Position numbers and translations under genes: made by a program. This document shows, in pieces, positions 1 to 8,745 of a DNA stretch of 64,000 bases. Every line of letters begins with the position of its first letter. Positions within the stretch are counted from its first letter, which is position 1. The notes beneath the pieces are model-generated. The model made no database searches. It was not told the origin of the DNA and worked only from the letters and a program-made list of their open reading frames with translations. The stretch comes from JAWKHR01 sp041394725 (GTDB taxonomy: Bacteria; Acidobacteriota; Vicinamibacteria; Vicinamibacterales; SCN-69-37), in NCBI GenBank assembly GCA_041394725.1, contig JAWKHR010000030.1, forward strand, positions 13,047 through 77,046. The letters are read 5' to 3'.

Positions 1-1
1 T

Positions 2-292
2 GGCGCCTGGCTCGCGACGGTGAAGTACCTGGTCGAGGAACTGGGGGCCGACGTCAACGCGCGCGACAACGACGGCTACAACGCCGTCCACCACGCGGCG
101 GCGCGCGGGGACAACGAACTCATCGAGTACCTCGTGTCGAAGGGCGCCGACGTGAAGGCCGTCAGCCGCAAGGGACAGACGACGGCGGACATGGCCAACG
201 GGCCCGTGCAGCGCCTGTCGCCGTTCCCCGACACGATCGCACTGCTCGAGAAGCTGGGCTCGAAGAACAACCACCGGTGCGCGGGCTGCTAG
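2..292 (+). CDS. Ankyrin-repeat protein, C-terminal part
   Basis: The reading frame is open from the first bases, so the 5' end lies outside the window. The visible 97 codons contain ankyrin-type repeats: ELGADVNARDNDGYNAVHHA, then GDNELIEYLVSKGADVKAVS, then a degenerate third repeat. Ankyrin repeats bind other proteins; the partner cannot be told from here. The C-terminus, NNHRCAGC, carries two cysteines. A GTG at position 20 could start a short protein, but it sits inside a repeat and would remove the helix before it, so I read it as internal. The gene converges on the next one with 19 bp between the stops. Confidence 0.8.
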   Translation, partial: GAWLATVKYLVEELGADVNARDNDGYNAVHHAAARGDNELIEYLVSKGADVKAVSRKGQTTADMANGPVQRLSPFPDTIALLEKLGSKNNHRCAGC

Positions 293-311
293 GCAGCCCG
301 CGCGCACGTCC

Positions 312-1202
312 CTACCGGTCCGACTTCACCCGGTAGGTCCCGTCCTCCATCCGCACGCGGTAGCCGGCGTGGCAGCGCTGGCAGTACTGCGTCAGCGCGG
401 TCGCCGCCGTGTTCGCGGTCTCCCACGACCCGGACGTCGCCGCCTTCTGCACGGCCTCGGCCTGCGCGCGGGCCTCGGCGGCCCACCCGGCCGCCTCGGC
501 GATGCCGCGCGCCTTGAAGAACGCCTCGGCGTCGGTGAAAGCCGCGGCGAGCGCCGTCGTCTGCGGCGTGACCTGGTCGGCGGCGCTCTCACCGAGCGCG
601 GTGCGCAGGGCGCCCGACGCCGCGTTGACCCGCTTCATCACCTCGGAGAAGGCCACTTCCTCGGGGCTCATCGGGGGCGGCGGCACCTTGGCCAGGTCGT
701 CCATCTTCGGATCGATGACCGACGTCGCGAGCAGGACCGGCCGGCCCTGGTACTGCGCGATGATGTCGGCGGACAGGTTCAGGTTCTTGCCGCCGGCCTC
801 CTTGGCAATCTCGACGGCGTCGAGCCGCAGGACCTTGCCGATGACCGTGATGTAGGTGTCGACGGGCGGCGGCGATTGCAGCGTCGGGACGATCACGAGC
901 ACGTCGGTGCCGGCCGCGGCCGGGTGCGCCTTGTCCTGGTCGACCGAGAAGGCCGTCGGCGACAGGATCCGGTCGACGGCCGCCATCATCGAGACGGTTT
1001 CGCCGACGTAGGTATCCGGGAACTTCGCGATGGAACTGGCCGCGACCGGCACGAGCGTGGGCGCGGCGCCCTGCCCCTGGCGTGCCTCGGGGGTCGATCG
1101 CGCGGCCGTCACCAGGCCCAGCACCGCCGCCGCGAGCGCGACGTGCCGCCCGCGCAGAATGACGTGCCGACTCGAACCTGAACGCGTGTCGTCTCGACGC
1201 AT
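312..1202 (-). CDS. Secreted protein with C-terminal c-type haem motif
   Basis: 296 residues. An N-terminal hydrophobic stretch (about residues 20-34) looks like a signal peptide after a basic, extended N-region. Residues about 45-165 form a beta-rich domain of unknown family. Residues about 180-290 are helical and alanine-rich and end in CQRCH (274-278) followed by AGYR. A C-terminal CxxCH at the end of a helical domain is the arrangement of class II (cytochrome c') cytochromes, so one covalent haem is likely. The start is supported by AGGAGA nine bases upstream. The protein would act outside the cytoplasmic membrane. The redox partner and the role of the N-terminal domain are unknown. Confidence 0.75.
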   Translation of the reverse strand: MRRDDTRSGSSRHVILRGRHVALAAAVLGLVTAARSTPEARQGQGAAPTLVPVAASSIAKFPDTYVGETVSMMAAVDRILSPTAFSVDQDKAHPAAAGTDVLVIVPTLQSPPPVDTYITVIGKVLRLDAVEIAKEAGGKNLNLSADIIAQYQGRPVLLATSVIDPKMDDLAKVPPPPMSPEEVAFSEVMKRVNAASGALRTALGESAADQVTPQTTALAAAFTDAEAFFKARGIAEAAGWAAEARAQAEAVQKAATSGSWETANTAATALTQYCQRCHAGYRVRMEDGTYRVKSDR

Positions 1203-1285
1203 GGGACCCTCTCCTGGAACTGGCCGGAAACCGCCTAGAGCTTACTGCAAGGGCGGCGCGGACGGAATCGGACACCGGCGGCGTC

Positions 1286-1291
1286 TATAAT
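1286..1291 (+). promoter_or_regulatory. Candidate -10 box for the M28 peptidase gene
   Basis: A perfect TATAAT lies 67 bp before the chosen ATG at 1359, in the 156-bp divergent gap between the haem protein and the peptidase. No TTGACA-like box stands 16-18 bp further upstream. Confidence 0.4.
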
Positions 1292-1358
1292 CGCGCGCAC
1301 GCCCCAGTCCAACCCGCGGTCCCGGCCGGCGCCGGGGCCGCCGAGCCTCGAGGTGCCC

Positions 1359-2852
1359 ATGTCTGCCCGCCGCACGCTCGCCCTGGCCGTCGCGGTCATT
1401 CTGCTTGCCGCCGCCGGCTGCGCCGCCGACCCGATGGCCCGCATCACGGAGGACGATCTGCGGTCGGACCTGTTCGCGCTGGCCGGCGACGCGACGCGCG
1501 GCCGGGAGGGTGGCACGATCGACGAACTCACCGCGTCGGCCTGGCTGGCCGCCCGGGCGAGGGAGGCCGGTCTCGAGCCGGCGGGAGACGGGGGCAGCTA
1601 CTTCCAGTTCTTCCCCCTCGAGCGGTTCCGCGTCTCGGCCGGCAGCCGGGTGACCATCGGAGGGCGAACCCTCGAGGTGGGCCCGGACGTGGTGCCGGAT
1701 GCGCCGCTACTGGCCGAGGTGGATGCCCCGGTGCTGATGGCGGCCGACGCCTCGCCGGCGGCGATCGACCGGCTGGCCCTCGGCGGTCGTGCCCTGGCCG
1801 TCCGGTACGCGCCGGCCGCGGGTGGCGCCGGTCCGCGGGCGCTCACGCAGTGGACGCGGACGGTCACCCGGGCGGTCGCCAACCGGGCGTCCGCGGTGAT
1901 CGTGGTGGTCCCGGACACCCCTGACACCGCCTGGGATCGCGTGTCGTTCCGGCTGCCGCGCGGCAGCTACGGTCTCGATCCAGACGGCACGGCCGCGCCG
2001 CGCACGGGGACGCCCGGCATGCCGGTGCTCTACGTGCGCGAGGCGGCGCTCGACGGCGCGGCGCTCTCCGGCGCGCGGATCCGGGCGTCGATCTTCACCG
2101 AGACGTTCACCTATCCCTCGGTCAACGTCATCGCGCGCGTTCGCGGCCGCGATGGCGCCGTTTCGGGCGAGCATGTGCTGTTCAGTGCGCACCAGGACCA
2201 CGACGGCGTCCGGTATGCGGTCGATGGCGACGCCATCTGGAACGGCGCGGACGACAACGCGAGCACGGCGGTGGCGCTCCTCGCCATCGGCCGCGCCTTC
2301 GCGGCGTCCCCGGCGCCGCGATCGGCGTTGTTCATCTGGCACGGCGCCGAGGAACGGGGCCTGATGGGATCGCGGTGGTACGTGGCGCACCCGACGGTCC
2401 CGAAGGCGTCGATCGTCGCCGTGCTCAACGGCGACATGATCGGCCGGAACGCCCCGGACACGGCGGCGCTCCTCGGCGCGGTGCCGCCCCACCGGAACTC
2501 GGCGGCGCTCGTGCGGATGGCGCTCGACGCGAACGAGCGCGTGTCGGGGTTCACGGTGGACTCCTCGTGGGACGACCCGGATCACCGCGAGGGCTGGTAC
2601 TACCGCAGCGACCACCTGCCCTACGCCCGCGCCGGCATCCCGGCGCTGTTCTTCACGACACTGCTCCACGACGACTACCACACGCCGTTCGACAACCCGG
2701 ACCGCATCGACATCGCGAAGCTCGCCAAGATGACCCGGTGGATGTACGCGACCGGCCGCGCGGTCGCCGAAGCCGATGCGCCTCCCGCCCTCGACCCGGA
2801 CTTCACCCTGGAACGGTGCCGCGACTACACCGGGAACTACTGCGGCGGCTGA
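1359..2852 (+). CDS. M28-family zinc peptidase lipoprotein
   Basis: 497 residues. The ATG at 1359 is chosen because CGAGG sits just before it; a GTG two codons upstream (1353) would bury that site. Residues 1-21 are a lipoprotein signal with LAAAGC as lipobox, so it should be anchored in the outer or inner membrane facing the periplasm. A PA-like insert covers about residues 110-240. The M28 metal site is complete: H278 in SAHQDHDG, D298 in ADDNAS, E331/E332 in GAEERGLMGS, the D of NGDMIG and H441 in DDYHTPFDN. It should release N-terminal amino acids from peptides using two zinc ions. Substrate preference cannot be read from the sequence. Confidence 0.9.
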   Translation: MSARRTLALAVAVILLAAAGCAADPMARITEDDLRSDLFALAGDATRGREGGTIDELTASAWLAARAREAGLEPAGDGGSYFQFFPLERFRVSAGSRVTIGGRTLEVGPDVVPDAPLLAEVDAPVLMAADASPAAIDRLALGGRALAVRYAPAAGGAGPRALTQWTRTVTRAVANRASAVIVVVPDTPDTAWDRVSFRLPRGSYGLDPDGTAAPRTGTPGMPVLYVREAALDGAALSGARIRASIFTETFTYPSVNVIARVRGRDGAVSGEHVLFSAHQDHDGVRYAVDGDAIWNGADDNASTAVALLAIGRAFAASPAPRSALFIWHGAEERGLMGSRWYVAHPTVPKASIVAVLNGDMIGRNAPDTAALLGAVPPHRNSAALVRMALDANERVSGFTVDSSWDDPDHREGWYYRSDHLPYARAGIPALFFTTLLHDDYHTPFDNPDRIDIAKLAKMTRWMYATGRAVAEADAPPALDPDFTLERCRDYTGNYCGG

Positions 2853-2895
2853 GGACGCCGCCCGCACGTGCCGCCCCGGTGCCGCGCCGGGCGAC

Positions 2896-3369
2896 CTACT
2901 TCCGCTGCCAGCGCTGCGGCACCTGGTCCCGGGTGCCGACGGTCAGCTCGTTGCCCGTCGGGCCGCCGTCCAGGTATTCGGGCACATAGGCTGACGTCAC
3001 GCCGCCCCCCGCCTTGAGCAGGTCCTCGAAGTTGAAGCTGGTGTCCGAGGTGCGCCGCAGGTTGCGCCACTTCACCTCACCCGCCGCGAAGTGCTGGCTG
3101 TTGGACGGGGCCGACACGATCACGGCCTGCGTTCCGTCGTCGCTGATCCGGATCACCAGGCCGTCGAGGTCCGGCGAGCTGGCGCTCGAGATCCGGACCC
3201 ACTCGCCGGTGAGCTCGAGCCGCGGGGTGGACGGTCCGCTCGGGGCGGACGGCGACTTCGCGCCGCAGGCGGCCGTCGCCAGCACGAGCGCGAGGCCAAG
3301 GGCACCGCGGACGCCGCGGCACAGGGTCCTTCGATGAGTCGTTGAGCGCAGCGTCGTGCGGCGGTGCAT
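2896..3369 (-). CDS. Small lipoprotein of unknown function
   Basis: 157 residues from an ATG preceded by GGAGGAGAAC, a strong ribosome site that decides the start over longer in-frame extensions. The first 35 residues are a lipoprotein signal ending in LATAACGAKSPSAP. The mature part (SGEWVRISS-type opening, SDDGTQAVIVSAP, FNFEDLLKAGG) suggests a small beta-barrel such as a lipocalin or META-like fold, but I do not recognise a family. The C-terminus is basic (RDQVPQRWQRK). It is convergent with the peptidase gene and divergent from the permease gene that follows. Confidence 0.7.
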   Translation of the reverse strand: MHRRTTLRSTTHRRTLCRGVRGALGLALVLATAACGAKSPSAPSGPSTPRLELTGEWVRISSASSPDLDGLVIRISDDGTQAVIVSAPSNSQHFAAGEVKWRNLRRTSDTSFNFEDLLKAGGGVTSAYVPEYLDGGPTGNELTVGTRDQVPQRWQRK

Positions 3370-3510
3370 CGTTCTCCTCCCCGCCCGTCGGTCCGGGCGC
3401 CGGCGGCGGCCCGGAGGGGCGCCGGTCGCGCCCGGTGGGCGTCTGAGGGGAGAACGGGAGTCGCCGGCCTTTCCGGACACGCCGGCATGGTCCCCGGCGG
3501 CCCGAACGGG

Positions 3511-3516
3511 TATCAT
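3511..3516 (+). promoter_or_regulatory. Candidate -10 box for the lactate permease gene
   Basis: GGG-TATCAT lies 24 bp before the ATG at 3541. There is no clear -35 box. Confidence 0.3.
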
Positions 3517-3540
3517 CCCCGCGGTTCAGCGGACATCCTC

Positions 3541-5214
3541 ATGTGGCAGCACAACTACGCACCGGTCGCCGGGAGTCTCGGGCTGTCGGCCGTCGCCGCG
3601 GCGGCGCCCATTGTCGTGCTCTTCCTGATGCTGGGCGTCTGGCGCAGGCCCTCCTGGCAGGCGGCGCTCGGCGCGCTCGGCACCGCCCTGCTCGTCGCGC
3701 TCGGCGTCTACGGGATGCCGGCGGGGCTGGCCGCCACGTCGACCGCCTACGGCGCGGCGTTCGGCATCTTCCCCATCGCCTGGATCGTCTTCGCGTCGAT
3801 CCTGCTCTACCGGCTGGCGGTGGACACCGGCAAGTTCGAGATCATCAAGGACTCTGTCGGAGGGCTGACGACGGATCGCCGGCTGCAGGCGATCTTCATC
3901 GCCTTCTCGTTCGGCGCCTTCATCGAGGGCGCGGCCGGGTTCGGCGCCCCGGTGGCCGTGTCGGGTGCGATGCTGGCCGGCCTGGGGTTCTCGCCGTTCT
4001 ACGCGGCCGGCATCTGCCTGCTGGCGAACACGGCGCCGGTGGCGTTCGGGTCGATCGGCATCCCGGTCACGACGCTGGCCAACGTCACGGGCCTGCCCGT
4101 GCTCGCGCTGAGCGCGATGGTCGGGCGGCTCTGCGCGATGGTCTCGGTGGTGATTCCGGGCTACCTGATTGTCGTCATGTCGGGCCCGCGGAAGGCGCTC
4201 GAGGTCCTGCCGGCGATCCTCGCGTGCGGGCTGTCGTTCGCGGGCATGCAGTTCTGGGTGTCGAACCACCTGGGACCGGAGCTCACCGACATCGCGAGCT
4301 CGCTGACGTGCCTGGCGGTGATGGTGCTCGTCCTGAAGCTCTGGCGGCCGCGCAGCATCCACCGGCTGGACGGCGACACGCCGGCCGAGCACGTGCCCGG
4401 CCGATACACGCCGGGCGCGATCTTCTCGGCCTGGCTGCCCTACCTGCTGCTGGTCGCGTTCGTGCTGGCCTGGGGTGAACCGGCGATCAAGGCGCGGCTC
4501 GACGCGTTCAGCCATGCGCTGCTGCCGGGCTGGCTCCCGGTGAACGGGACCGGGCTCAACGGCCTGATGGTGCCGGGCCTGCACAACGCGATCACGCGCG
4601 TGCCGCCGGTGACGAGCGGGCCCGCGCCCTATGCGGCCGTGTTCACGCTCAACTGGCTGAGCGCGTCGGGCACGGCGTGCTTCCTGGCGGCCGTGGTCTC
4701 GGCGCTGCTGCTCGGCGTCGGGCCGCGGCGGTTCGGGCGGCTCTACGCGGAGACGTTCCGGCAGCTCGCGAAGCCGATGGTGACGATTGCGGCGATGCTG
4801 GCCCTCGCCTACGTGATGAACTACTCGGGCATGACGTCCACGCTCGGGCTGGCCCTCGCGGCGACCGGCGTGGCCTTTCCCTTCTTCAGCGCGGTGCTCG
4901 GCTGGCTCGGCGTGTTCCTCACCGGCAGCGACACGGCGGCCAACGCGCTCTTCGGCAACCTGCAGGTGGTCACGGCCAACGCGCTGGGCTTCAGCCCGGT
5001 GCTCATGGCGTCGGTGAACTCGGCCGCGGGCGTGATGGGCAAGATGATCTCGATCCAGAGCATCGCGATCGCGGTGGCCGCGACCGGCATGACGGCGGCC
5101 GACGAGAGCCGGCTGTTCCGTTTCACCATCCGCCACAGCGTGCTGCTGATGATCGTGATGGGCGTCCTCGCGCTGATCTACGCCTACGTCGTGCCTGGCT
5201 GGGTGCCCGGGTAG
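3541..5214 (+). CDS. lctP: L-lactate permease, LctP family
   Basis: 557 residues, the usual size for the LctP family, from the ATG opening MWQHNYAP; longer upstream codons overlap the previous gene's leader and lack similarity to a membrane protein. About 12-14 hydrophobic segments run through the whole protein. Family-like stretches include SFGAFIEGAAGFGAPVAVSG near residues 122-141, LANTAPVAFGSIGIPVTTLA, and the C-terminal GSDTAANALFGNLQ with SANSAAGV-like NSAAGVMGKMISIQSIAIA. Proteins of this family carry lactate (also glycolate) into the cell with protons. No lactate dehydrogenase is adjacent, though an FAD/Fe-S dehydrogenase that could oxidise D-lactate or glycolate lies at 14.8 kb. Confidence 0.93.
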   Translation: MWQHNYAPVAGSLGLSAVAAAAPIVVLFLMLGVWRRPSWQAALGALGTALLVALGVYGMPAGLAATSTAYGAAFGIFPIAWIVFASILLYRLAVDTGKFEIIKDSVGGLTTDRRLQAIFIAFSFGAFIEGAAGFGAPVAVSGAMLAGLGFSPFYAAGICLLANTAPVAFGSIGIPVTTLANVTGLPVLALSAMVGRLCAMVSVVIPGYLIVVMSGPRKALEVLPAILACGLSFAGMQFWVSNHLGPELTDIASSLTCLAVMVLVLKLWRPRSIHRLDGDTPAEHVPGRYTPGAIFSAWLPYLLLVAFVLAWGEPAIKARLDAFSHALLPGWLPVNGTGLNGLMVPGLHNAITRVPPVTSGPAPYAAVFTLNWLSASGTACFLAAVVSALLLGVGPRRFGRLYAETFRQLAKPMVTIAAMLALAYVMNYSGMTSTLGLALAATGVAFPFFSAVLGWLGVFLTGSDTAANALFGNLQVVTANALGFSPVLMASVNSAAGVMGKMISIQSIAIAVAATGMTAADESRLFRFTIRHSVLLMIVMGVLALIYAYVVPGWVPG

Positions 5215-5233
5215 CGGACGGGCGAGGCCGATC

Positions 5234-5239
5234 TACACT
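5234..5239 (+). promoter_or_regulatory. -10 box abutting the DNPH1-like start codon
   Basis: TACACT ends six bases before the ATG at 5246, so transcription would begin at or next to the start codon, giving a leaderless mRNA. No Shine-Dalgarno sequence is visible. Confidence 0.4.
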
Positions 5240-5245
5240 GCCGGC

Positions 5246-5731
5246 ATGCGCGTCTACCTGGCCTGCACCATTCGCGGCGATCGATCCCGCCTGGCCGTGG
5301 CCCGGGCCCTCGGCGCGGCCATCGAGGCGGCCGGCCACGACCTGATGACGGCGCGGTTTCTCGAGGAGCGGGCGGAGGACGAGGACGGCCGGCTGACGCC
5401 GGCGCAGGTCTTCGAGCGAGACCTCGCCTGGCTCGACGCGTGCGAGGTGCTCGTGGCCGAGGCGTCCGGGTCGTCGTACGGCGTCGGCTTCGAGGTGGGC
5501 TACGTGCTCTCCCGCGCGGCGCGGTCGGGTCAGAGGGTCGTCCTGCTGTACGACGCGGCGCTGGCGGAACGTGTTTCGCGCATGATCACGGGCAACACCC
5601 ATCCCTGCTGCACGACCGCCGGCTACCGTGACGCGGCGGAGGCCCGCGCACGGCTCGAAGCCGCGCTGGCGGCCGTGTCCGCCGGCGGGGACCGCCGCGG
5701 GCCGGTGCCGGACGCGAGCGGCATCCGGTAG
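5246..5731 (+). CDS. Nucleoside 2-deoxyribosyltransferase / DNPH1-like hydrolase
   Basis: 161 residues. The N-terminus VYLACTIRGDRS is a Rossmann-like opening typical of the nucleoside 2-deoxyribosyltransferase superfamily, and EVLVAEASGSSYGVGFEVGY (about 70-89) carries the catalytic glutamate (E83) in the SxGVGxE context shared with 2'-deoxynucleoside 5'-phosphate N-hydrolases (Rcl/DNPH1). It probably cleaves the glycosidic bond of a deoxynucleotide and helps clean the nucleotide pool. Length fits DNPH1 better than the transferases, but the exact substrate is open. The last 15 residues are low-complexity. Confidence 0.78.
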   Translation: MRVYLACTIRGDRSRLAVARALGAAIEAAGHDLMTARFLEERAEDEDGRLTPAQVFERDLAWLDACEVLVAEASGSSYGVGFEVGYVLSRAARSGQRVVLLYDAALAERVSRMITGNTHPCCTTAGYRDAAEARARLEAALAAVSAGGDRRGPVPDASGIR

Positions 5732-5734
5732 GAT
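5729..5734 (+). promoter_or_regulatory. -10 box abutting the DUF1684 start codon
   Basis: GG-TAGGAT ends six bases before the ATG at 5741 and overlaps the stop of the preceding gene. The spacing again points to a leaderless mRNA; the match to TATAAT is weaker here. Confidence 0.28.
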
Positions 5735-5740
5735 GGGCGG

Positions 5741-6682
5741 ATGCCCCGTCACTCTCTCGCCCGGCGCGCGAGCCTGATGATCGTAGTCGCGGGCGTCGCG
5801 GTCGCCTGCGGCCGTCCGGCGCCCGTCGCCGAGGCACCGCCGACGCCCGAGGCGCATGCGGCGCAGGTCCAGGCCTGGCGCGACCAGCACGAGGCCGACT
5901 ACCGGCGCGACTGGGTCAGCATCGCCGGGCTGCACATCCTGGCGCCCGGGACGGTCGCGGTCGGCAGCGCGCCGGCCAACCCGATCAACGTCCCGGGCCT
6001 GCCGGCCGAGGCTGGTCGACTGACGATGGCGGGCGACAGGGTGACGTTCGATCCGGCCCCAGGCGTCGAGGTCCGGCGCGGCGACGAGGTGTTGGCGGGA
6101 CCGGTCGTCCTGAAGGCGGCAGGCGAGGCGCCGGCCGACGAGATCCACATCGGCGAGGTACGCCTGAACGTCCACGAGACGGGCCAGCGCCTGTCGCTGC
6201 GCGTGCGCGATCCCAACGGGCCGCTGGCCAGGGGGTTCCTCGGCTTCACGTGGTTCCCGATCGACCCGGCCTATCGTGTGGTGGGCACCTTCGTGCGCGA
6301 CGCGTCGCCGAAGCAGATGAAGGTGCTCAACACGTTCGACGACATCGACGAGTACAAGACCGAGGGCGTCGTGACGTTCACGCTGCAGGGCCGGTCGCTG
6401 TCGCTCCGCCCGTTCACGACGCGGCCCAACCGCTTCTACTTCGTCTTCCGCGACGCGTCGGCCGGTCACGAGACCTACGGCACCGCGCGGTTCTTCTACG
6501 CGGACCTGCGCCCAGACGGCACGGCGGTGCTCGACTTCAACGAGGCCTACAACCCGCCGTGCGCGTTCAATCCGTACACGACCTGCCCCATCCCGCTGCC
6601 GGAGAACGTGCTGCCGGTGAAGATCCTGGCCGGTGAGAAGGCCTATCCGGTCGAGGTGACCTTTCCAGGCCACGGCGGCTGA
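5741..6682 (+). CDS. DUF1684 family lipoprotein
   Basis: 313 residues. Residues 1-22 are a lipoprotein signal ending VAGVAVACGRPAP. The DUF1684 pattern follows: a DYRRDWVSIAGLHIL opening, NGPLARGFLGFTWFPIDPAY in the middle, and the C-terminal DFNEAYNPPCAFNPYTTCPI with PLPENVLPVKILAGE, which together define the family. The function of DUF1684 is not established; the conserved C-terminal motif with two cysteines and acidic residues resembles a ligand site. It follows the DNPH1-like gene by 9 bp, but has its own candidate -10. Confidence 0.88.
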   Translation: MPRHSLARRASLMIVVAGVAVACGRPAPVAEAPPTPEAHAAQVQAWRDQHEADYRRDWVSIAGLHILAPGTVAVGSAPANPINVPGLPAEAGRLTMAGDRVTFDPAPGVEVRRGDEVLAGPVVLKAAGEAPADEIHIGEVRLNVHETGQRLSLRVRDPNGPLARGFLGFTWFPIDPAYRVVGTFVRDASPKQMKVLNTFDDIDEYKTEGVVTFTLQGRSLSLRPFTTRPNRFYFVFRDASAGHETYGTARFFYADLRPDGTAVLDFNEAYNPPCAFNPYTTCPIPLPENVLPVKILAGEKAYPVEVTFPGHGG

Positions 6683-6804
6683 GCTGACCACTCCCCGCGC
6701 GCGCGCGGAAACGACACGCCGCGCGCCGGGCGGCCCTCCCGGCGCGATCGCGCCCGGCCCGCCTGGCCCGGTCGGCCTGGTATCCGGATTGCACACTCCG
6801 GGGC

Positions 6805-7923
6805 ATGGCTACGAACGAACCTCGTCGCGTCGCCCGCGGCGCGCCGGTGCGCTATGCGGTCGTCGGCCTCGGCCATCTCGCGCAGTCGGCGGTGCTGCCG
6901 GCGTTCGCGCATGCCTCCCGCAACTCCGTCCTGACGGCCATCGTCAGCGGAGACCGCGACAAGCTCACGCGGGTCGGTGACGCCTACGGCCTCGAGCATC
7001 GCTACGGCTACGACGACTACGAGCGCTGTCTCGAGCAGGTGGACGCGGTCTACATCGCGGTGCCGAACGCGCAGCACGCGGCCTACGCGCTGCCGGCGGC
7101 GCGGGCGGGCGTGCACGTCCTCTGCGAGAAACCGCTCGCGGCCGAGGCCGTCGACGCGCACCTCATCGTGAACACGTGCCGCGAACAGGGCGTCCGGTTG
7201 ATGACCGCCTACCGGCTGCACTTCGAGCGCCTGACGCTGGAAGTGATCGACCTGGTGCAGAAGGGCCGGATCGGCGCGCCCCGCTATTTCGCGTCGACCT
7301 TCTCGATGACGGTCGCCCCGGGCAACGTGCGCACGCGCGACGTCCCGGGCGCCGGCACACTCTACGACCTCGGCGTCTACTGCATCAACATGGCCTGCAC
7401 CCTGTTCGACGCGGACCCGGAGGAGGTCTACGCGTGCGCGGTTCCGCACGCGGGCGCGCCGGTGGACGGCACGACCGCCGCCATCCTGCGGTTCGACGAC
7501 GGCCGGCTGGCCTCGTTCACCACCAGCTTCGATGCCGCGCCGGTCTCGGCCTACCGGATCGTGGGCACCGACGGTGACATCCGGAGCGAACCCGCCTACG
7601 AGTACGCGGAGCCCATCGGCTACGTGCTGACGACGCGCGACGGCACGCGGCGCCGCCGCGGGAGACTGAAGGACCAGTTCGCGGCGGAGCTGCTCTACTT
7701 CTCGGATTGCGTCCGCCGGCGGCGCGACCCCGAGCCGTCCGGGACCGAGGGCGCGCGCGACGTCCGCGTCGTGCAGGCCCTGTACGAGTCGGCCGCAAAG
7801 CGGCAGCCGGTCCGCCTGGCGACCGGCGGCCACCTGCCGCCGCCCACCCCGTCGCAGGCCATCGACCAGCCCCCCGTCGAGGAGGAACCCGAACTCATCG
7901 GCGTGCACGGGCCGCGGCGCTGA
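6805..7923 (+). CDS. Gfo/Idh/MocA family oxidoreductase
   Basis: 372 residues. The N-terminal Rossmann fold starts at YAVVGLGHLAQSAVLPAFAH (about 14-33), and GVHVLCEKPLAAEAVDA (about 108-124) is the family signature with the EKP lysine. MTAYRLHFERLTLE and GTLYDLGVYCINMACTLF belong to the C-terminal substrate domain. Members oxidise or reduce sugars and sugar derivatives with NAD(P); the substrate here is unknown. The last 40 residues (PPTPSQAIDQPPVEEEPELI) are low-complexity and outside the fold. Downstream gene DUF4396 begins 7 bp later, so co-transcription is likely. Confidence 0.9.
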   Translation: MATNEPRRVARGAPVRYAVVGLGHLAQSAVLPAFAHASRNSVLTAIVSGDRDKLTRVGDAYGLEHRYGYDDYERCLEQVDAVYIAVPNAQHAAYALPAARAGVHVLCEKPLAAEAVDAHLIVNTCREQGVRLMTAYRLHFERLTLEVIDLVQKGRIGAPRYFASTFSMTVAPGNVRTRDVPGAGTLYDLGVYCINMACTLFDADPEEVYACAVPHAGAPVDGTTAAILRFDDGRLASFTTSFDAAPVSAYRIVGTDGDIRSEPAYEYAEPIGYVLTTRDGTRRRRGRLKDQFAAELLYFSDCVRRRRDPEPSGTEGARDVRVVQALYESAAKRQPVRLATGGHLPPPTPSQAIDQPPVEEEPELIGVHGPRR

Positions 7924-7930
7924 GGTCGTC

Positions 7931-8629
7931 GTGCCCGCCTCCGCGCCGGCCGCCTGGCTTCGCCTGCTGGCCGCGCTGTCGATTGCCGCCGCGCTCGTGT
8001 CCTGCGGCGTCGTCCTCTGGCACGTCGTGGCGGGACATCGCCAGCGCATGGCCATCATGCACGTCGTCTGGCCGCTCACCGCGCTGTGGGCGGGCCCGAT
8101 CGGGCTCTGGGCCTACTTCCACCTGGGCCGCGCCGGCCGGCGGGGCGAGGCGGGTGGGGCGGGTCAGGGGCACGAGGCGCGCCCGTTCTGGCAGCAGGTC
8201 GTGCTCGGCACGACGCACTGCGGCGCCGGCTGCACGCTGGGAGACCTCGCGGCGGAGACGCTGACCATCGCGGTCCCCGTCGCGTTCTTCGGCCGCGAGG
8301 TCTTCGGCACCTGGCTGGTCGCGCTCGGGCTGGCGTTCCTCCTCGGCATCGCGTTCCAGTACTTCACCATCGCCCCGATGCGCCACCTGGGCCTCGGCGA
8401 CGGGCTTCGCGAGGCCGTGAAGGCCGACACCCTGTCGCTGCTGGCCTGGCAGGTCGGCATGTACGGCGTGATGGCGCTCGCGCTCTTCGTCTGGTTCGAT
8501 CCGGCGACGCTGCCGAAGACGGGGCCCACGTTCTGGTTCGTCATGCAGCTCGCGATGGCCGCCGGCTTCCTCACGAGCGCGCCGGTCAACGTGTGGCTGC
8601 TTCGCCGCGGCATCAAGTCGCCGATGTGA
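7931..8629 (+). CDS. DUF4396 multi-pass membrane protein
   Basis: 232 residues from a GTG, with GAGG overlapping the upstream stop as ribosome site. Five to six hydrophobic helices are visible. The DUF4396 signature is THCGAGCTLGDLAAE (about 96-110), in which a histidine and two cysteines lie at the start of a membrane helix; HLGLGDGLREAVKADTLSL is a second conserved stretch. Function is unknown. The His/Cys cluster suggests metal or haem binding, which is inference only. Confidence 0.85.
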   Translation: MPASAPAAWLRLLAALSIAAALVSCGVVLWHVVAGHRQRMAIMHVVWPLTALWAGPIGLWAYFHLGRAGRRGEAGGAGQGHEARPFWQQVVLGTTHCGAGCTLGDLAAETLTIAVPVAFFGREVFGTWLVALGLAFLLGIAFQYFTIAPMRHLGLGDGLREAVKADTLSLLAWQVGMYGVMALALFVWFDPATLPKTGPTFWFVMQLAMAAGFLTSAPVNVWLLRRGIKSPM

Positions 8630-8745
8630 ACCACGCGACCACAGCCGATCTGCAGGGTGCGCCGCGGCCAGTCGCGACGCCGCCCGCGCACGCCCGTCAC
8701 CGGCCTGGCATCACTCCTGCACCATCCCACTGGCGGGAGGTCCGG

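Noticed and set aside
1353..1358. Upstream GTG as start of the M28 peptidase
   Set aside because: It would overlap the CGAGG ribosome site; the ATG two codons later fits better.
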